A DNA stretch of 64,000 nucleotides, from NCBI GenBank assembly GCA_947646015.1, contig CANSEY010000008.1, positions 93,834 to 157,833 of the forward strand, in the 5' to 3' direction. The notes beneath the pieces are model-generated. The model searched no databases. It was not told where the DNA came from and saw only the letters and a list, made by a program, of their open reading frames with translations. Each line of letters opens with the position of its first letter. The stretch's first letter is position 1. Positions 8,786-17,960 of the stretch are shown piece after piece. A program made the translations under genes and the position numbers. Origin of the DNA: an uncultured Bacteroides sp. GTDB taxonomy: Bacteria; Bacteroidota; Bacteroidia; Bacteroidales; Bacteroidaceae.

Positions 8786-11335
8786 TTAGTCCTGATAGTA
8801 GACTCGCTTCACACGGTTCGAGATGCTGGTCAGCACTTCGTAAGGGATCGTCCCCAACTTATCCGAAAGTGTGGTTATCGGCAGGTCGTCACCGAAGATG
8901 ACAGCTTTGTCCCCTTCCCTGCAATCGATATCCGTCACGTCAATCATACAGACATCCATACAGATATTTCCTACATAGGGAGCTTTCTTGCCATTCACCA
9001 GACAGTAAGCATTGCCACGTCCCAGATGGCGGTTCAAGCCATCGGCATACCCGATAGGAATTGCCGCAATGCGGGAAGGACGCGTCAGATGTCCCATCCG
9101 GCTATAGCCTACCGTATCTTCTCCGGGCACGTCCCGAATCTGAAGAATCGTAGTCTTAAGCGTGCTTACATTATTGATAATCGAATTGTCGATCGGGCTT
9201 ACCCCATAGAGTCCTATCCCCAGACGCACCATATCAAACTGCGCACCGGGAAAACGTTCGATACCGGCTGTATTGCAGATATGACGCAGAATCTTGTGTG
9301 AGAAAGCTTCCTGCAATTCCTGCGAACCTTTCTCGAACAGTTCAATCTGCTGACGGGTGAAGAAGTCGAATTGCGCCGAATCACTTCCCACAAAATGAGA
9401 GAATACCGACCGGGGAATAACCGCATTCTGACTTTTCAGACGACGGATCAACAACGGAATTTCATCGACGGAAAAACCAAGACGGTGCATACCCGTATCC
9501 AGTTTGACATGAATCGGGAAGTTGGTGATTCCTTCTTTCTCGGCCGCCTTAATCAGTGCATCGAGCAAATGGAAGTTGTACACTTCCGGTTCGAGTTTAT
9601 AATCGAACATCGTTTTGAACGATGTCAGTTCGGGGTCCATGATGATAATGGAGGAGGTGATGCCTGCTTTACGCAGTTCGGAGCCTTCGTCGGCAACGGC
9701 TACAGCAAGGTAATCTACATGATGCTCCTGCAATGTTTTGGCAATCTCGTATGATCCGGCTCCGTAGGCAGCAGCCTTCACCATACAGATCATTTTCGTC
9801 TCCGGATGGCGGAGCATGGAGCGATAGTGATTCAGATTGGCAACCATCGCACCCAAGTTCACTTCCAGAATCGTTTCATGCACTTTCAGTTCCAGTTCTT
9901 CCGATACCAGATCAAAGTTGAATACGCGGGAACCTTTTATCAGAATGACTTCCGAATGAAGGGTTTTGAAAATGCCCGATCTTAGCAAGGCGTCTGTATC
10001 GGGGAAGAAGTATCGTTCCGGCGTACCTTCGAAGCGAGCGGCACACGAAGAAATCTCCGCTCCTACACCGATCAGCTTGTTGATGCCCCGGCTCTTTATC
10101 AGTTGTGCTACCCGACGGTAAAGCGTAGCCGTACTCTGCCCTGTCTCCAAAATATCCGATAAGATAAGTGTCCGTTTCAGTCCTTTCTTTTCCGAACGGC
10201 GTACCAGGAAATCCAGTGCTATATCCAGAGAAGCCAAGTCCGAATTGTAGCTATCGTTGATGAGTATACAACTATTCTTGCCTTCTTTTACTTCCAGGCG
10301 CATGGCGATCGGTTCGAGCCGTGCCATCCGTTCGGTAATCTGATCGGCAGGAGTCATCAGATAAAGACAGGCTGCCAGGCAGTTCAAGGCATTTTCGATG
10401 GAAGCATCGTCTATAAAAGGAATACAGAAGATATTATCCATATCCAGATAGCGGTAAGCAATCACAGTATGATCTTCTTTCTTTGTCACCTTGCTGATAT
10501 AAAGAGGGCGCTCGATATCCTTGCAGCTCCATGCAATCTCACGGGCTGTCAGCATCGACTTTGCCACACAATTACTGATCAGCTCGTTATCTCCATTATA
10601 GATCACCACATCGCAATCTTTAAAGAGTGTCAGCTTCTCCATACATTTCTCCTGCAATGAGAAGAAATTCTCCTGATGGGCACCGCCTATATTAGTCAGA
10701 ATACCGATAGTCGGTTTAATCATGCGCTTCAAGGCCCCCATCTCCCCCATTTCGGAGATACCGGCTTCGAAAATGCCCAATTCGGCTTCTTCATTCAGTT
10801 GCCAGACGGACAAGGGAACGCCGATCTGAGAATTATAACTGCGGGGCGAACGGACAATGCAGCGGTCCGGACTCAATAATTGATGCAACCACTCTTTCAC
10901 AATGGTCTTTCCATTACTGCCCGTGATACCGATTACCGGAATCTTGAAATTCTCCCGATGAGCCTCGGCCAGCTTCTGCAAAGCTTTCAAAGGATTCGCC
11001 ACGATCAAGAAATTGGAGAAATCGAGAATGGAGAGTCGAGAGTTGGGAGTAGGCTGCGCACCATCCTGCTGCATAGCATTCTCCATTTTCCATTCTCCAT
11101 TCTCCATTCTCTTAAAGTCTTCTTCCGTAACCACGAAGTTGCGCACTCCCCGATCATATAGTTCGGAGATATAGCGTGCACCATTATTACGTTTGGTGGG
11201 CAAAGCAAAGAAAAGGGTTTCTTCCGGAAAGCTCAAAGAGCGGCTATCTGTAAGTAGCCAATCAATCGTCGCTTCATGCTCTCCGACACGGCGTGCACCG
11301 ATATATTCGGCTATGGATTCAATCGTATATGACAT
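8786..11335 (-). CDS. MurF-alanine racemase fusion
   Basis: This bifunctional 849-aa cell-wall enzyme is typical of Bacteroidetes. The N-terminal half is UDP-N-acetylmuramoyl-tripeptide:D-Ala-D-Ala ligase: SRSLSFPEETLFFAL near the start and the ATP loop GITGSNGKT at about 136-144. The C-terminal half, from about residue 490, is a PLP-dependent alanine racemase. Its likely PLP lysine is Lys520 in MVKAAAYG, with VGYSRMGH and GYADGLNRHLGRG later. One protein thus makes D-alanine and ligates D-Ala-D-Ala. An odd feature is about 32 extra residues at 76-107 (ENGEWKMEN and onward) between two MurF segments, encoded by a degenerate repeat (see 11015-11110). The upstream GSCFA frame overlaps the start by 25 nt, implying translational coupling. 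Confidence 0.95.
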   Translation of the reverse strand: MSYTIESIAEYIGARRVGEHEATIDWLLTDSRSLSFPEETLFFALPTKRNNGARYISELYDRGVRNFVVTEEDFKRMENGEWKMENAMQQDGAQPTPNSRLSILDFSNFLIVANPLKALQKLAEAHRENFKIPVIGITGSNGKTIVKEWLHQLLSPDRCIVRSPRSYNSQIGVPLSVWQLNEEAELGIFEAGISEMGEMGALKRMIKPTIGILTNIGGAHQENFFSLQEKCMEKLTLFKDCDVVIYNGDNELISNCVAKSMLTAREIAWSCKDIERPLYISKVTKKEDHTVIAYRYLDMDNIFCIPFIDDASIENALNCLAACLYLMTPADQITERMARLEPIAMRLEVKEGKNSCILINDSYNSDLASLDIALDFLVRRSEKKGLKRTLILSDILETGQSTATLYRRVAQLIKSRGINKLIGVGAEISSCAARFEGTPERYFFPDTDALLRSGIFKTLHSEVILIKGSRVFNFDLVSEELELKVHETILEVNLGAMVANLNHYRSMLRHPETKMICMVKAAAYGAGSYEIAKTLQEHHVDYLAVAVADEGSELRKAGITSSIIIMDPELTSFKTMFDYKLEPEVYNFHLLDALIKAAEKEGITNFPIHVKLDTGMHRLGFSVDEIPLLIRRLKSQNAVIPRSVFSHFVGSDSAQFDFFTRQQIELFEKGSQELQEAFSHKILRHICNTAGIERFPGAQFDMVRLGIGLYGVSPIDNSIINNVSTLKTTILQIRDVPGEDTVGYSRMGHLTRPSRIAAIPIGYADGLNRHLGRGNAYCLVNGKKAPYVGNICMDVCMIDVTDIDCREGDKAVIFGDDLPITTLSDKLGTIPYEVLTSISNRVKRVYYQD
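11015..11110. repeat. Degenerate inverted-repeat element inside murF-alr
   Basis: The right arm consists of ATTCTCCATTTTCC and further CATTCTC units in tandem. The left arm carries inverted copies (GAGAATGGAGAG, TCGAGAGTTGGGAGTAGG). The centre contains GCTGCGCACC. Such simple text-like repeats usually sit between genes; here the element is read in frame, without stops, as about 32 extra MurF residues. Confidence 0.65.
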
Positions 11336-12300
11336 AGTTCTGTTTCTTTTTGAAAGTCTAAGTACGGGTATTTTCCGTTAAGTCGTTCGATTTTTAACAC
11401 TATTTGTCCTAAAAAGCGTTGATACGCTTCCGACTCCGGATGAAAAGGCTTGTGTGACAAGTCTTTAGTAATATCTTCGATGGCAGTGATCACCTGCTTC
11501 GTTTCGGCAGAAAAGAAGGCCTCCGAAAAGCGTTCCCACAAATAACGGACAGCCAACGGAGACGGATGAAGCATGTCATCGGCATAATAGCGATAATCAC
11601 GCAGTTCATCCAAAACGATCTCATAAGAAGGAAAGTAGAACACATGATCCGGAAAGAGCTGTTGCAGGCGGTCGATGGCAAGCAATAAGGTCGATTTACT
11701 CAACTGGTTGGCATGCATCCCGTCACGTATATGCCGGATAGGGCTGACCGTGAACAAGACCTTCAAGTGAGAATTGCGCGCCACCATACTGGTTATCAAC
11801 GAAGTATATTCGTTCACAATCTCATCTACCGAAAGAATCCGGCGGTTGAAGCAGCTCTCCGGCAGTTTATGACAATTGGAGACTACCTGCCTTGTTTCTT
11901 TCTGTTCATATACATAGGCAGTGCCGAAAGTCAGCATCAGCCAGTCAAGTTCGTGGACCGAACGGTGAGCCTGCGACAAGCGAGTGTTTATCTTTTCAAG
12001 TACTTCCTCCGGCGATGACGCAGAGAACAAACCATGATGCATCGGACTATGCCAGCACTCCTTATATAGGAATAAGTCTTTCTCCTGATACACCTTCCCC
12101 TTCAATATCTCCACCAAAGCCGTAGAGACCGACAGCGGATTATAGAGAATCCCGAAAGGATTCATGTCAACGCGAAATTTATTTTCTGCCAGCAACCTGC
12201 CCATGTTCTCTGCAAAACAAGACCCCATCAAAAGAATCCGTTCCGCATGACTGACAGGCGGCAAGCCCGCCGGTAGTTCTACCTTTGTTTGAAAATCCAT
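11311..12300 (-). CDS. GSCFA domain protein
   Basis: This 329-aa protein carries the domain's name-giving motif, MGSCFAENMG, near residue 25. Also visible are the family-like stretches NPFGILYNPLS, HHGLFSA and WLMLTFGTAYVY. The fold is probably SGNH-hydrolase-like (LFTVSPIRHIRDGMHANQLSKS, ADDMLHPSP), with a Gly-Ser near the start and a C-terminal Asp/His pair. The biochemical function of GSCFA proteins is not known to me. It has no signal peptide, so it should be cytosolic. It overlaps murF-alr by 25 nt and a TATCTTTG promoter box lies upstream, so the two are likely expressed together. A role in cell-envelope metabolism is only an inference from the neighbour. Confidence 0.85.
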   Translation of the reverse strand: MDFQTKVELPAGLPPVSHAERILLMGSCFAENMGRLLAENKFRVDMNPFGILYNPLSVSTALVEILKGKVYQEKDLFLYKECWHSPMHHGLFSASSPEEVLEKINTRLSQAHRSVHELDWLMLTFGTAYVYEQKETRQVVSNCHKLPESCFNRRILSVDEIVNEYTSLITSMVARNSHLKVLFTVSPIRHIRDGMHANQLSKSTLLLAIDRLQQLFPDHVFYFPSYEIVLDELRDYRYYADDMLHPSPLAVRYLWERFSEAFFSAETKQVITAIEDITKDLSHKPFHPESEAYQRFLGQIVLKIERLNGKYPYLDFQKETELCHIRLNP

Positions 12301-12343
12301 ATATTCTCCTTCTTTCGATTGTTTCTCTCTTGCAAAAGTACGA

Positions 12344-12351
12344 CAAAGATA
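12344..12351 (-). promoter_or_regulatory. -7 box TATCTTTG for the GSCFA-murF operon
   Basis: This is a minus-strand match to TAnnTTTG, 44 nt before the GSCFA start codon. A possible -33 element (ATTTGTG) lies a little farther upstream than ideal. Confidence 0.5.
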
Positions 12352-12391
12352 CGATATTCCGCTTTATTTTAATCACAAATCTATTCAAGGC

Positions 12392-12422
12392 TTGACAAAT
12401 GGCTTTTTATGTTGTATATTTG
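12392..12422 (+). promoter_or_regulatory. Strong primary-sigma promoter before a leader-like small ORF
   Basis: TTG at 12392-12394 and TATATTTG at 12415-12422 are separated by 20 nt, the spacing expected of a Bacteroides -33/-7 promoter. The predicted start is near 12429, 15 nt before the ATG of a 29-codon ORF. Confidence 0.65.
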
Positions 12423-12443
12423 TAGACCGAAAACAGAAAATCA

Positions 12444-12533
12444 ATGAATAACGGATATAAAAGAATAGAAAACATGGATAAAATACAGTATCATATTACA
12501 ACAAATACAGCTTATTCCTTCTCATTTTACTAA
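12444..12533 (+). CDS. 29-aa leader-like peptide ending in an aromatic/serine run
   Basis: The ORF begins MNNGYKRIENMDKIQ and ends AYSFSFY before TAA; an inner ATG at 12474 would give a 19-aa form. Tyr, Phe and Ser codons crowd the last six positions. The last codons fall inside a perfect 8-bp hairpin (CTTATTCC at 12511-12518 with GGAATAAG at 12534-12541), which is followed by a strong terminator. This resembles a transcription-attenuation leader that senses charged Phe or Tyr tRNA, but the next gene (dxs) is 370 nt past the terminator and has its own -7 box. It may instead be a free-standing small RNA with a coding segment. Translation is unproven. Confidence 0.4.
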   Translation: MNNGYKRIENMDKIQYHITTNTAYSFSFY

Positions 12534-12557
12534 GGAATAAGACGATTGATATAGCCC

Positions 12558-12594
12558 AAAGGCTGCAAGCTCTATGAAGTTTGCAGCCTTTTTT
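12558..12594 (+). terminator. Intrinsic terminator closing the small transcript
   Basis: AAAGGCTGCAA pairs with TTGCAGCCTTT, an 11-bp perfect stem around a 12-nt loop, and a run of T residues follows. With the promoter at 12392-12422 it defines a transcript of about 165 nt. Confidence 0.85.
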
Positions 12595-12938
12595 GTTGCA
12601 TTAATTCAATCTATTTCCTACAAAATCTCATTTTAGAGTTTCTAATAAACGGAAGACACGTCTATAATAAACGATCATCAAATTTATTAATAACGATACG
12701 AACGTTTCTGCAAGTTCATGTTCTCTTTTTTCATGCAACTTTTATTTCCCTAATAGAGATTTCATTTGATTAGTAATATTAATCCACATTTCACATAATA
12801 AAAAGAAAGTTACAGTTCTTCCGGGAACCCGACGGCACATACTTCAATATACCAACGACCGAATGCCATTCCACCCTCGTACTTCGCTTTAACAATAAGA
12901 ATTTAGGTAAAAAGAAAGGGCTTCCGCTTTCTTTTTCG
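12595..12938. other. Gap with no recognised gene
   Basis: This is AT-rich sequence between the small transcript's terminator and the dxs promoter. No convincing ORF, repeat or structured RNA was seen on either strand. A minus-strand frame across 12791-13099 runs into dxs and looks spurious. Confidence 0.6.
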
Positions 12939-12946
12939 TATTTTTG
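12939..12946 (+). promoter_or_regulatory. -7 box TATTTTTG for dxs
   Basis: This matches TAnnTTTG, 20 nt before the dxs start codon, implying a very short 5' leader. The -33 region is not distinct. Confidence 0.5.
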
Positions 12947-12965
12947 CACCAAATTTTCTCGAATC

Positions 12966-14909
12966 ATGAAGAATGAACCGATATATAACTTGCTAAACTC
13001 AATCAACAGCCCCGATGATCTGCGCCGTCTGGAAGTAGACCAACTGCCGGAAGTATGCGATGAATTAAGGCAAGACATTATTAAAGAACTCTCCTGCAAT
13101 CCGGGGCACTTCGCTGCCAGCCTCGGAACAGTGGAACTGACCGTAGCCCTGCACTACGTCTACAATACACCTTATGACCGTATTGTATGGGACGTGGGAC
13201 ATCAGGCGTACGGCCACAAAATCCTCACAGGACGGCGTGAAGCATTCTCCACCAACCGGAAACTGGGAGGTATTCGCCCCTTCCCTTCTCCCGAAGAGAG
13301 CGAATACGATACATTTACCTGCGGACACGCTTCCAATTCGATCTCCGCAGCCCTCGGCATGGCTGTCGCCGCCGCCAAGAAGGGAGACGACCAACGTCAT
13401 GTGATAGCCATCATCGGAGACGGTTCGATGAGCGGAGGACTGGCTTTTGAAGGATTGAACAATTCTTCTACCACCCCGAACAACCTGCTTATTATCCTGA
13501 ATGATAACGACATGGCTATCGACCGCAGTGTCGGCGGTATGAAACAATACCTGTTCAACCTGACAACCTCGAACCGCTACAACCAACTGCGTTTCAAGGC
13601 TTCCCGCCTGTTGTTCAAGCTCGGCATCCTGAACGATGAACGTCGCAAGGCACTGATCCGCTTCGGCAACAGTCTGAAGTCAATGGCCGCCCAGCAACAG
13701 AATATATTCGAAGGAATGAACATCCGCTACTTCGGTCCTATCGATGGCCATGACATAAAGAACCTTTCAAGGGTATTGCGTGACATTAAAGACCTCAAAG
13801 GTCCCAAAATACTGCATCTCCACACGATCAAAGGAAAAGGCTTCGCCCCTGCCGAGAAACACGCCACCGAATGGCACGCTCCCGGCAAGTTCGATCCCGT
13901 CACCGGAGAGCGTTTCGTAGCCAATACGGAAGGAATGCCTCCCCTGTTCCAAGACGTTTTCGGAAATACACTGGTGGAACTGGCGGAAGCCAATCCAAGG
14001 ATCGTAGGTGTGACTCCCGCCATGCCTTCCGGCTGTTCGATGAACATCCTCATGTCCAAAATGCCCAAGCGGGCTTTCGATGTGGGTATTGCCGAAGGCC
14101 ACGCCGTCACCTTCTCCGGAGGAATGGCAAAAGATGGCTTGCAGCCTTTCTGCAACATCTATTCATCGTTCATGCAACGGGCTTATGACAATATTATCCA
14201 TGATGTGGCTATTCAGAATCTTCCCGTAGTTCTCTGTCTCGACCGTGCCGGACTGGTAGGCGAAGACGGTCCGACACATCACGGTGCGTTCGACATGGCT
14301 TATCTGCGTCCGATACCTAATCTGACCATCGCCTCCCCTATGAATGAGCATGAGCTGCGACGACTGATGTACACGGCACAACTGCCGGATAAAGGTCCGT
14401 TCGTACTCCGCTATCCGCGTGGCCGTGGCGTATTGGTGGACTGGAAATGCCCGCTTGAAGAAATTCCTGTAGGCAAAGGACGGAAATTGAAGGACGGAAA
14501 AGATATAGCTGTCATCAGCATAGGACCTATCGGAAATAAAGCAAGGAGTGCCATCGCCCGTGCCGAGTCCGAATCGGGAAGAAGCATCGCCCACTATGAT
14601 CTGAGATTCCTCAAACCGCTGGACGAAGAACTGCTGCACGAAGTGGGCCGCACATTCCGCCACATCGTCACCATAGAAGACGGAACGATTCAGGGAGGAA
14701 TGGGAAGTGCCGTACTTGAATTCATGGCCGACCATGAATATACCCCGACAGTCAAACGCATCGGAATTCCGGATAAATTCGTGCAACACGGCACGGTAGC
14801 CGAGTTATATCAGCTCTGCGGAATGGATGAAGACAGCCTGACAAAAGAATTGCTGAAGCAATGTGAACTTCTGCCCGACATGAGCAAAATAAAAGAATTA
14901 ACTAACTGA
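12966..14909 (+). CDS. dxs: 1-deoxy-D-xylulose-5-phosphate synthase
   Basis: Dxs condenses pyruvate and glyceraldehyde 3-phosphate to start the non-mevalonate isoprenoid pathway, and also supplies thiamine and pyridoxal precursors. The 647-aa length is normal. Visible marks are the N-terminal [18 protein letters not shown], the substrate-binding [15 protein letters not shown], the thiamine-diphosphate motif GDGSMSGG starting near residue 151 with NDNDMAID behind it, and [18 protein letters not shown] in the pyrimidine domain. The start follows a -7 box by 20 nt. The stop is 2 nt before trkA, so dxs and trkA are very likely co-transcribed. Confidence 0.97.
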   Translation: MKNEPIYNLLNSINSPDDLRRLEVDQLPEVCDELRQDIIKELSCNPGHFAASLGTVELTVALHYVYNTPYDRIVWDVGHQAYGHKILTGRREAFSTNRKLGGIRPFPSPEESEYDTFTCGHASNSISAALGMAVAAAKKGDDQRHVIAIIGDGSMSGGLAFEGLNNSSTTPNNLLIILNDNDMAIDRSVGGMKQYLFNLTTSNRYNQLRFKASRLLFKLGILNDERRKALIRFGNSLKSMAAQQQNIFEGMNIRYFGPIDGHDIKNLSRVLRDIKDLKGPKILHLHTIKGKGFAPAEKHATEWHAPGKFDPVTGERFVANTEGMPPLFQDVFGNTLVELAEANPRIVGVTPAMPSGCSMNILMSKMPKRAFDVGIAEGHAVTFSGGMAKDGLQPFCNIYSSFMQRAYDNIIHDVAIQNLPVVLCLDRAGLVGEDGPTHHGAFDMAYLRPIPNLTIASPMNEHELRRLMYTAQLPDKGPFVLRYPRGRGVLVDWKCPLEEIPVGKGRKLKDGKDIAVISIGPIGNKARSAIARAESESGRSIAHYDLRFLKPLDEELLHEVGRTFRHIVTIEDGTIQGGMGSAVLEFMADHEYTPTVKRIGIPDKFVQHGTVAELYQLCGMDEDSLTKELLKQCELLPDMSKIKELTN

Positions 14910-14911
14910 AG

Positions 14912-16252
14912 ATGAAGATAATTATCGCAGGTGCCGGAAACGTAGGCACCCACCTGGCTAAATTATTGTCCCGGGAAAAACAGGACATTATCCTGATGGA
15001 CGATGACGAAGAAAAACTAAGTGCCCTCAGCGCCAACTTCGATTTGTTGACTGTCACGGCTTCTCCTTCTTCCATCTCGGGACTGAAAGAGGTAGGCGTG
15101 AAAGAAGCGGACTTGTTCATCGCAGTCACCCCCGACGAAAGCAGGAATATGACTGCCTGTATGCTAGCCACCAATCTGGGTGCCAAAAAGACTGTCGCCC
15201 GCATCGACAACTACGAATATCTTCTGCCCAAAAACAAGGAATTCTTCCGGAAACTGGGTGTAGACTCATTGATCTATCCGGAAATGCTTGCTGCCAAAGA
15301 AATCGTATCTTCCATGCGTATGAGCTGGGTACGTCAATGGTGGGAATTCTGCGGAGGCGCCTTGATACTGATCGGTACCAAGATGCGCGAAAAAGCGGAA
15401 ATACTGAATATTCCCCTCCATCAACTGGGTGCACCGGACATCCCTTACCACGTGGTAGCCATCAAACGCGGAACGGAAACCATCATTCCGCGCGGAGACG
15501 ATGTTATCAAACTGCACGATATTGTTTATTTCACCACTACACGCAAATATATTCCTTATATCCGGAAAATAGCCGGCAAGGAGGATTATGCCGATGTACG
15601 CAACGTCATGATCATGGGCGGAAGCCGTATCGCCGTCCGTACCGCTCAGTACGTGCCGGATTATATGCAGGTAAAAATTGTAGATAACGACATCAACCGT
15701 TGCAACCGGCTGACTGAATTATTGGACGACAAAACCATGATCATCAACGGCGATGGTCGTGATATGGACCTGCTCATCGAAGAAGGTTTAAAGAATACCG
15801 AAGCATTTGTCGCCTTGACGGACAATTCGGAAACGAACATCCTCGCCTGTCTCGCCGCCAAACGTATGGGAGTGGAAAAGACGGTGGCGGAAGTAGAGAA
15901 TATCGACTATATCGGCATGGCGGAAAGTCTTGATATCGGCACGGTCATCAATAAGAAAATGATTGCCGCCAGCCACATTTATCAGATGATGCTGGATGCC
16001 GATGTATCCAATGTCAAATGCCTGACGTTTGCCAACGCCGATGTGGCTGAGTTTACCGTACCCGCCGGAGCAAAGATTACTAAAAATTTAATCAAGGATC
16101 TGGGATTGCCCAAAGGAACAACCATCGGAGGTATGATTCGCAATGGCGAAGGAGTGCTCGTAACCGGAGATACGCTGATTCGTCCCGGAGACCATGTCGT
16201 TGTATTCTGCCTGAGTATGATGATCAAGAAGATTGAGAAGTTCTTTAATTAA
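14912..16252 (+). CDS. trkA: Trk potassium uptake regulatory subunit TrkA
   Basis: TrkA is the cytosolic NAD(H)-binding ring that gates the TrkH potassium channel. The 446-aa protein is a tandem duplication. Its first RCK domain starts MKIIIAGAGNVGTHLAKLL, with the Rossmann GxGxxG at residues 7-12. Its second starts near residue 232 (VMIMGGSRIAVRTAQYV). Each is followed by a TrkA_C-type domain (NIPLHQLGAPDIPYHVVAIK; EFTVPAGAKITKNLIKD). The second glycine motif is less canonical. The gene follows dxs by 2 nt and precedes trkH, with an unusual repeat element lying between trkA and trkH. Confidence 0.95.
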   Translation: MKIIIAGAGNVGTHLAKLLSREKQDIILMDDDEEKLSALSANFDLLTVTASPSSISGLKEVGVKEADLFIAVTPDESRNMTACMLATNLGAKKTVARIDNYEYLLPKNKEFFRKLGVDSLIYPEMLAAKEIVSSMRMSWVRQWWEFCGGALILIGTKMREKAEILNIPLHQLGAPDIPYHVVAIKRGTETIIPRGDDVIKLHDIVYFTTTRKYIPYIRKIAGKEDYADVRNVMIMGGSRIAVRTAQYVPDYMQVKIVDNDINRCNRLTELLDDKTMIINGDGRDMDLLIEEGLKNTEAFVALTDNSETNILACLAAKRMGVEKTVAEVENIDYIGMAESLDIGTVINKKMIAASHIYQMMLDADVSNVKCLTFANADVAEFTVPAGAKITKNLIKDLGLPKGTTIGGMIRNGEGVLVTGDTLIRPGDHVVVFCLSMMIKKIEKFFN

Positions 16253-16402
16253 GTAATAGGTATTAGGTAATAAGTAATAAGTATTAGGTAATAACCGTAG
16301 CTGCTTGTACTTGACATTATATCTGATACTTGGCGCATAATACTTAATATTTAATACCTATTACTTATTACTTAATACCTATTACTTAATACCTATTACT
16401 TA
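16252..16402. repeat. Inverted-repeat element with degenerate tandem arms between trkA and trkH
   Basis: The left arm (about 16252-16295) is built of AAGTAATAGGTATT/AGGTAATAAGTAAT-like units. The right arm (about 16339-16402) carries the same units inverted (TTAATACCTATTACTTA, three copies). A central stretch of about 43 nt (CCGTAGCTGC and onward) is not repeated. It starts at the trkA stop codon and ends 4 nt before the trkH ATG, so it fills the whole gap. A long RNA hairpin is expected. Confidence 0.85.
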
Positions 16403-16406
16403 AAAA

Positions 16407-17858
16407 ATGATTAATTCGAGGATGATATATCGCATCATGGGGTTTCTGTTACTGATAGAAACGGCTATGTTAATGTGTTGCGGTGGTGTTTCACTATTTT
16501 ACAAGGAAGATGATTTAAACAGTTTTCTGCTTTCATCAGCTATCACGGCCTTTGTAGGTGTGATTATGCTTGCTATTGGAAGAGGGGCCGAAAAGTCACT
16601 CAACCGCCGCGATGGATATGTGATTGTCAGTGTAGCCTGGATTGCTTTCTCCTTTTTTGGAATGTTGCCCTATTATATAGGCGGGTATATTCCAAGTGTC
16701 ACCGATGCCTTCTTCGAGACAATGTCCGGCTTCAGCAGTACCGGTGCCACCATCATGAATAATATAGAATCGATGCCTCACGGAATCCTTTTCTGGCGGG
16801 CAATGACTCAGTGGATCGGCGGTCTGGGAATTGTATTCTTTACGATTGCCGTTCTTCCGATTTTCGGTATGGGAGGTATTCAGGTATTTGCCGCCGAAGC
16901 CAGCGGGCCGACTCATGACAAAGTACATCCCCGTATTGGTGTTACCGCCAAATGGATCTGGGGCATCTATGCCGGTATGACGGGGACATTGATTATATTA
17001 CTGGTATTCGGGGGCATGGGACTTTTCGACAGTATCTGCCACGCTTTCACCACGACCAGTACAGGTGGGTTCTCCACCAAGCAGACAAGTATCGAATATT
17101 ACCACTCGCCTTACATAGACTATGTAATATCTGTTTTCATGTTCCTCTCGGGAGTCAACTTCACGCTATTATTGCTGATGTTCAATGGGAAAATAAAGAA
17201 GTTTATCCATGATGCCGAGCTGAAGTTTTATTTTATGTCTGTTGCCTTTTTCACGGTTTTCATAGCAGTCTGGCTTTATCAGACCAGTTCGATGGGAGCA
17301 GAAGAAGCATTCCGGAAATCTCTGTTCCAAGTAATCTCCTTACAGACTTCAACCGGTTTTGCCACTGCCGACTATATGCTCTGGCCTTCCATTCTCTGGG
17401 GCTGTCTTCTTATCGTAATGATAATGGGTGCTTGCGCAGGCAGTACGACAGGTGGTATCAAATGTATCCGCATGGTTATCCTCTTCAAAGTTGCCAAAAA
17501 TGAATTTAAACATATTCTGCATCCCAATGCAGTATTGCCCGTACGGGTGAATAAACAGGTGATCTCCCCCTCTATCCAGTCTACCGTACTGGCATTTACA
17601 TTTTTGTATGCAATCATCGCCATTATCAGCATTCTTGTCATGATGGGCTTCGGAGTGGGATTTCTCGAATCTATCGGAACGGTCATATCAAGTATAGGAA
17701 ACATGGGACCGGGACTCGGCACGTGTGGCCCTGCCTTCTCGTGGAGTGAATTGCCTGATGCAGCCAAATGGTTGCTCTCCTTTTTGATGCTTCTCGGACG
17801 TCTGGAGTTGTTTACGGTATTGCTGCTGTTCAGTTCCGATTTCTGGAAAAGAAATTAA
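16407..17858 (+). CDS. trkH: Trk potassium transporter TrkH
   Basis: TrkH is the membrane subunit of the Trk potassium uptake system. The 483-aa protein shows the four pore-loop repeats of the family with their filter glycines: SGFSSTGAT, TTSTGGFST, QTSTGFATA and SSIGNMGPGLG. About ten membrane helices are apparent. Its start follows a repeat element of about 150 nt after trkA, and the ATG is preceded by an A-rich stretch typical of Bacteroides start sites. Transcription ends at a bidirectional hairpin shared with the convergent glycan locus. Confidence 0.95.
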   Translation: MINSRMIYRIMGFLLLIETAMLMCCGGVSLFYKEDDLNSFLLSSAITAFVGVIMLAIGRGAEKSLNRRDGYVIVSVAWIAFSFFGMLPYYIGGYIPSVTDAFFETMSGFSSTGATIMNNIESMPHGILFWRAMTQWIGGLGIVFFTIAVLPIFGMGGIQVFAAEASGPTHDKVHPRIGVTAKWIWGIYAGMTGTLIILLVFGGMGLFDSICHAFTTTSTGGFSTKQTSIEYYHSPYIDYVISVFMFLSGVNFTLLLLMFNGKIKKFIHDAELKFYFMSVAFFTVFIAVWLYQTSSMGAEEAFRKSLFQVISLQTSTGFATADYMLWPSILWGCLLIVMIMGACAGSTTGGIKCIRMVILFKVAKNEFKHILHPNAVLPVRVNKQVISPSIQSTVLAFTFLYAIIAIISILVMMGFGVGFLESIGTVISSIGNMGPGLGTCGPAFSWSELPDAAKWLLSFLMLLGRLELFTVLLLFSSDFWKRN

Positions 17859-17902
17859 ATCGGACGGAGCTGGCTATCGAATATGCAGTCTGCTTATAAT
17901 TT

Positions 17903-17937
17903 AAAAAAGGTGTCTGCTTTTCAACCGACACCTTTTT
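17903..17937. terminator. Bidirectional terminator between trkH and the glycan locus
   Basis: AAAAAAGGTGTC and GACACCTTTTT form a stem with T tracts on both strands. It lies between the convergent trkH (plus) and SGNH (minus) genes and would end both transcripts. Confidence 0.85.
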
Positions 17938-17960
17938 CACCTTAAAAAACCTTATCACAC

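Noticed and set aside
12444-12594. Type I toxin-antitoxin unit
   Set aside because: The 29-aa peptide has no hydrophobic membrane-spanning stretch and no antisense promoter is evident.
12791-13099. Minus-strand ORF of 102 codons upstream of and into dxs
   Set aside because: It overlaps the dxs start and promoter, has no ribosome site or similarity, and is rich in Ser/Arg as in random frames.
14163-14789. Minus-strand ORF of 208 codons opposite dxs
   Set aside because: Same reason: dxs is strongly conserved on the plus strand and the antisense translation resembles nothing.
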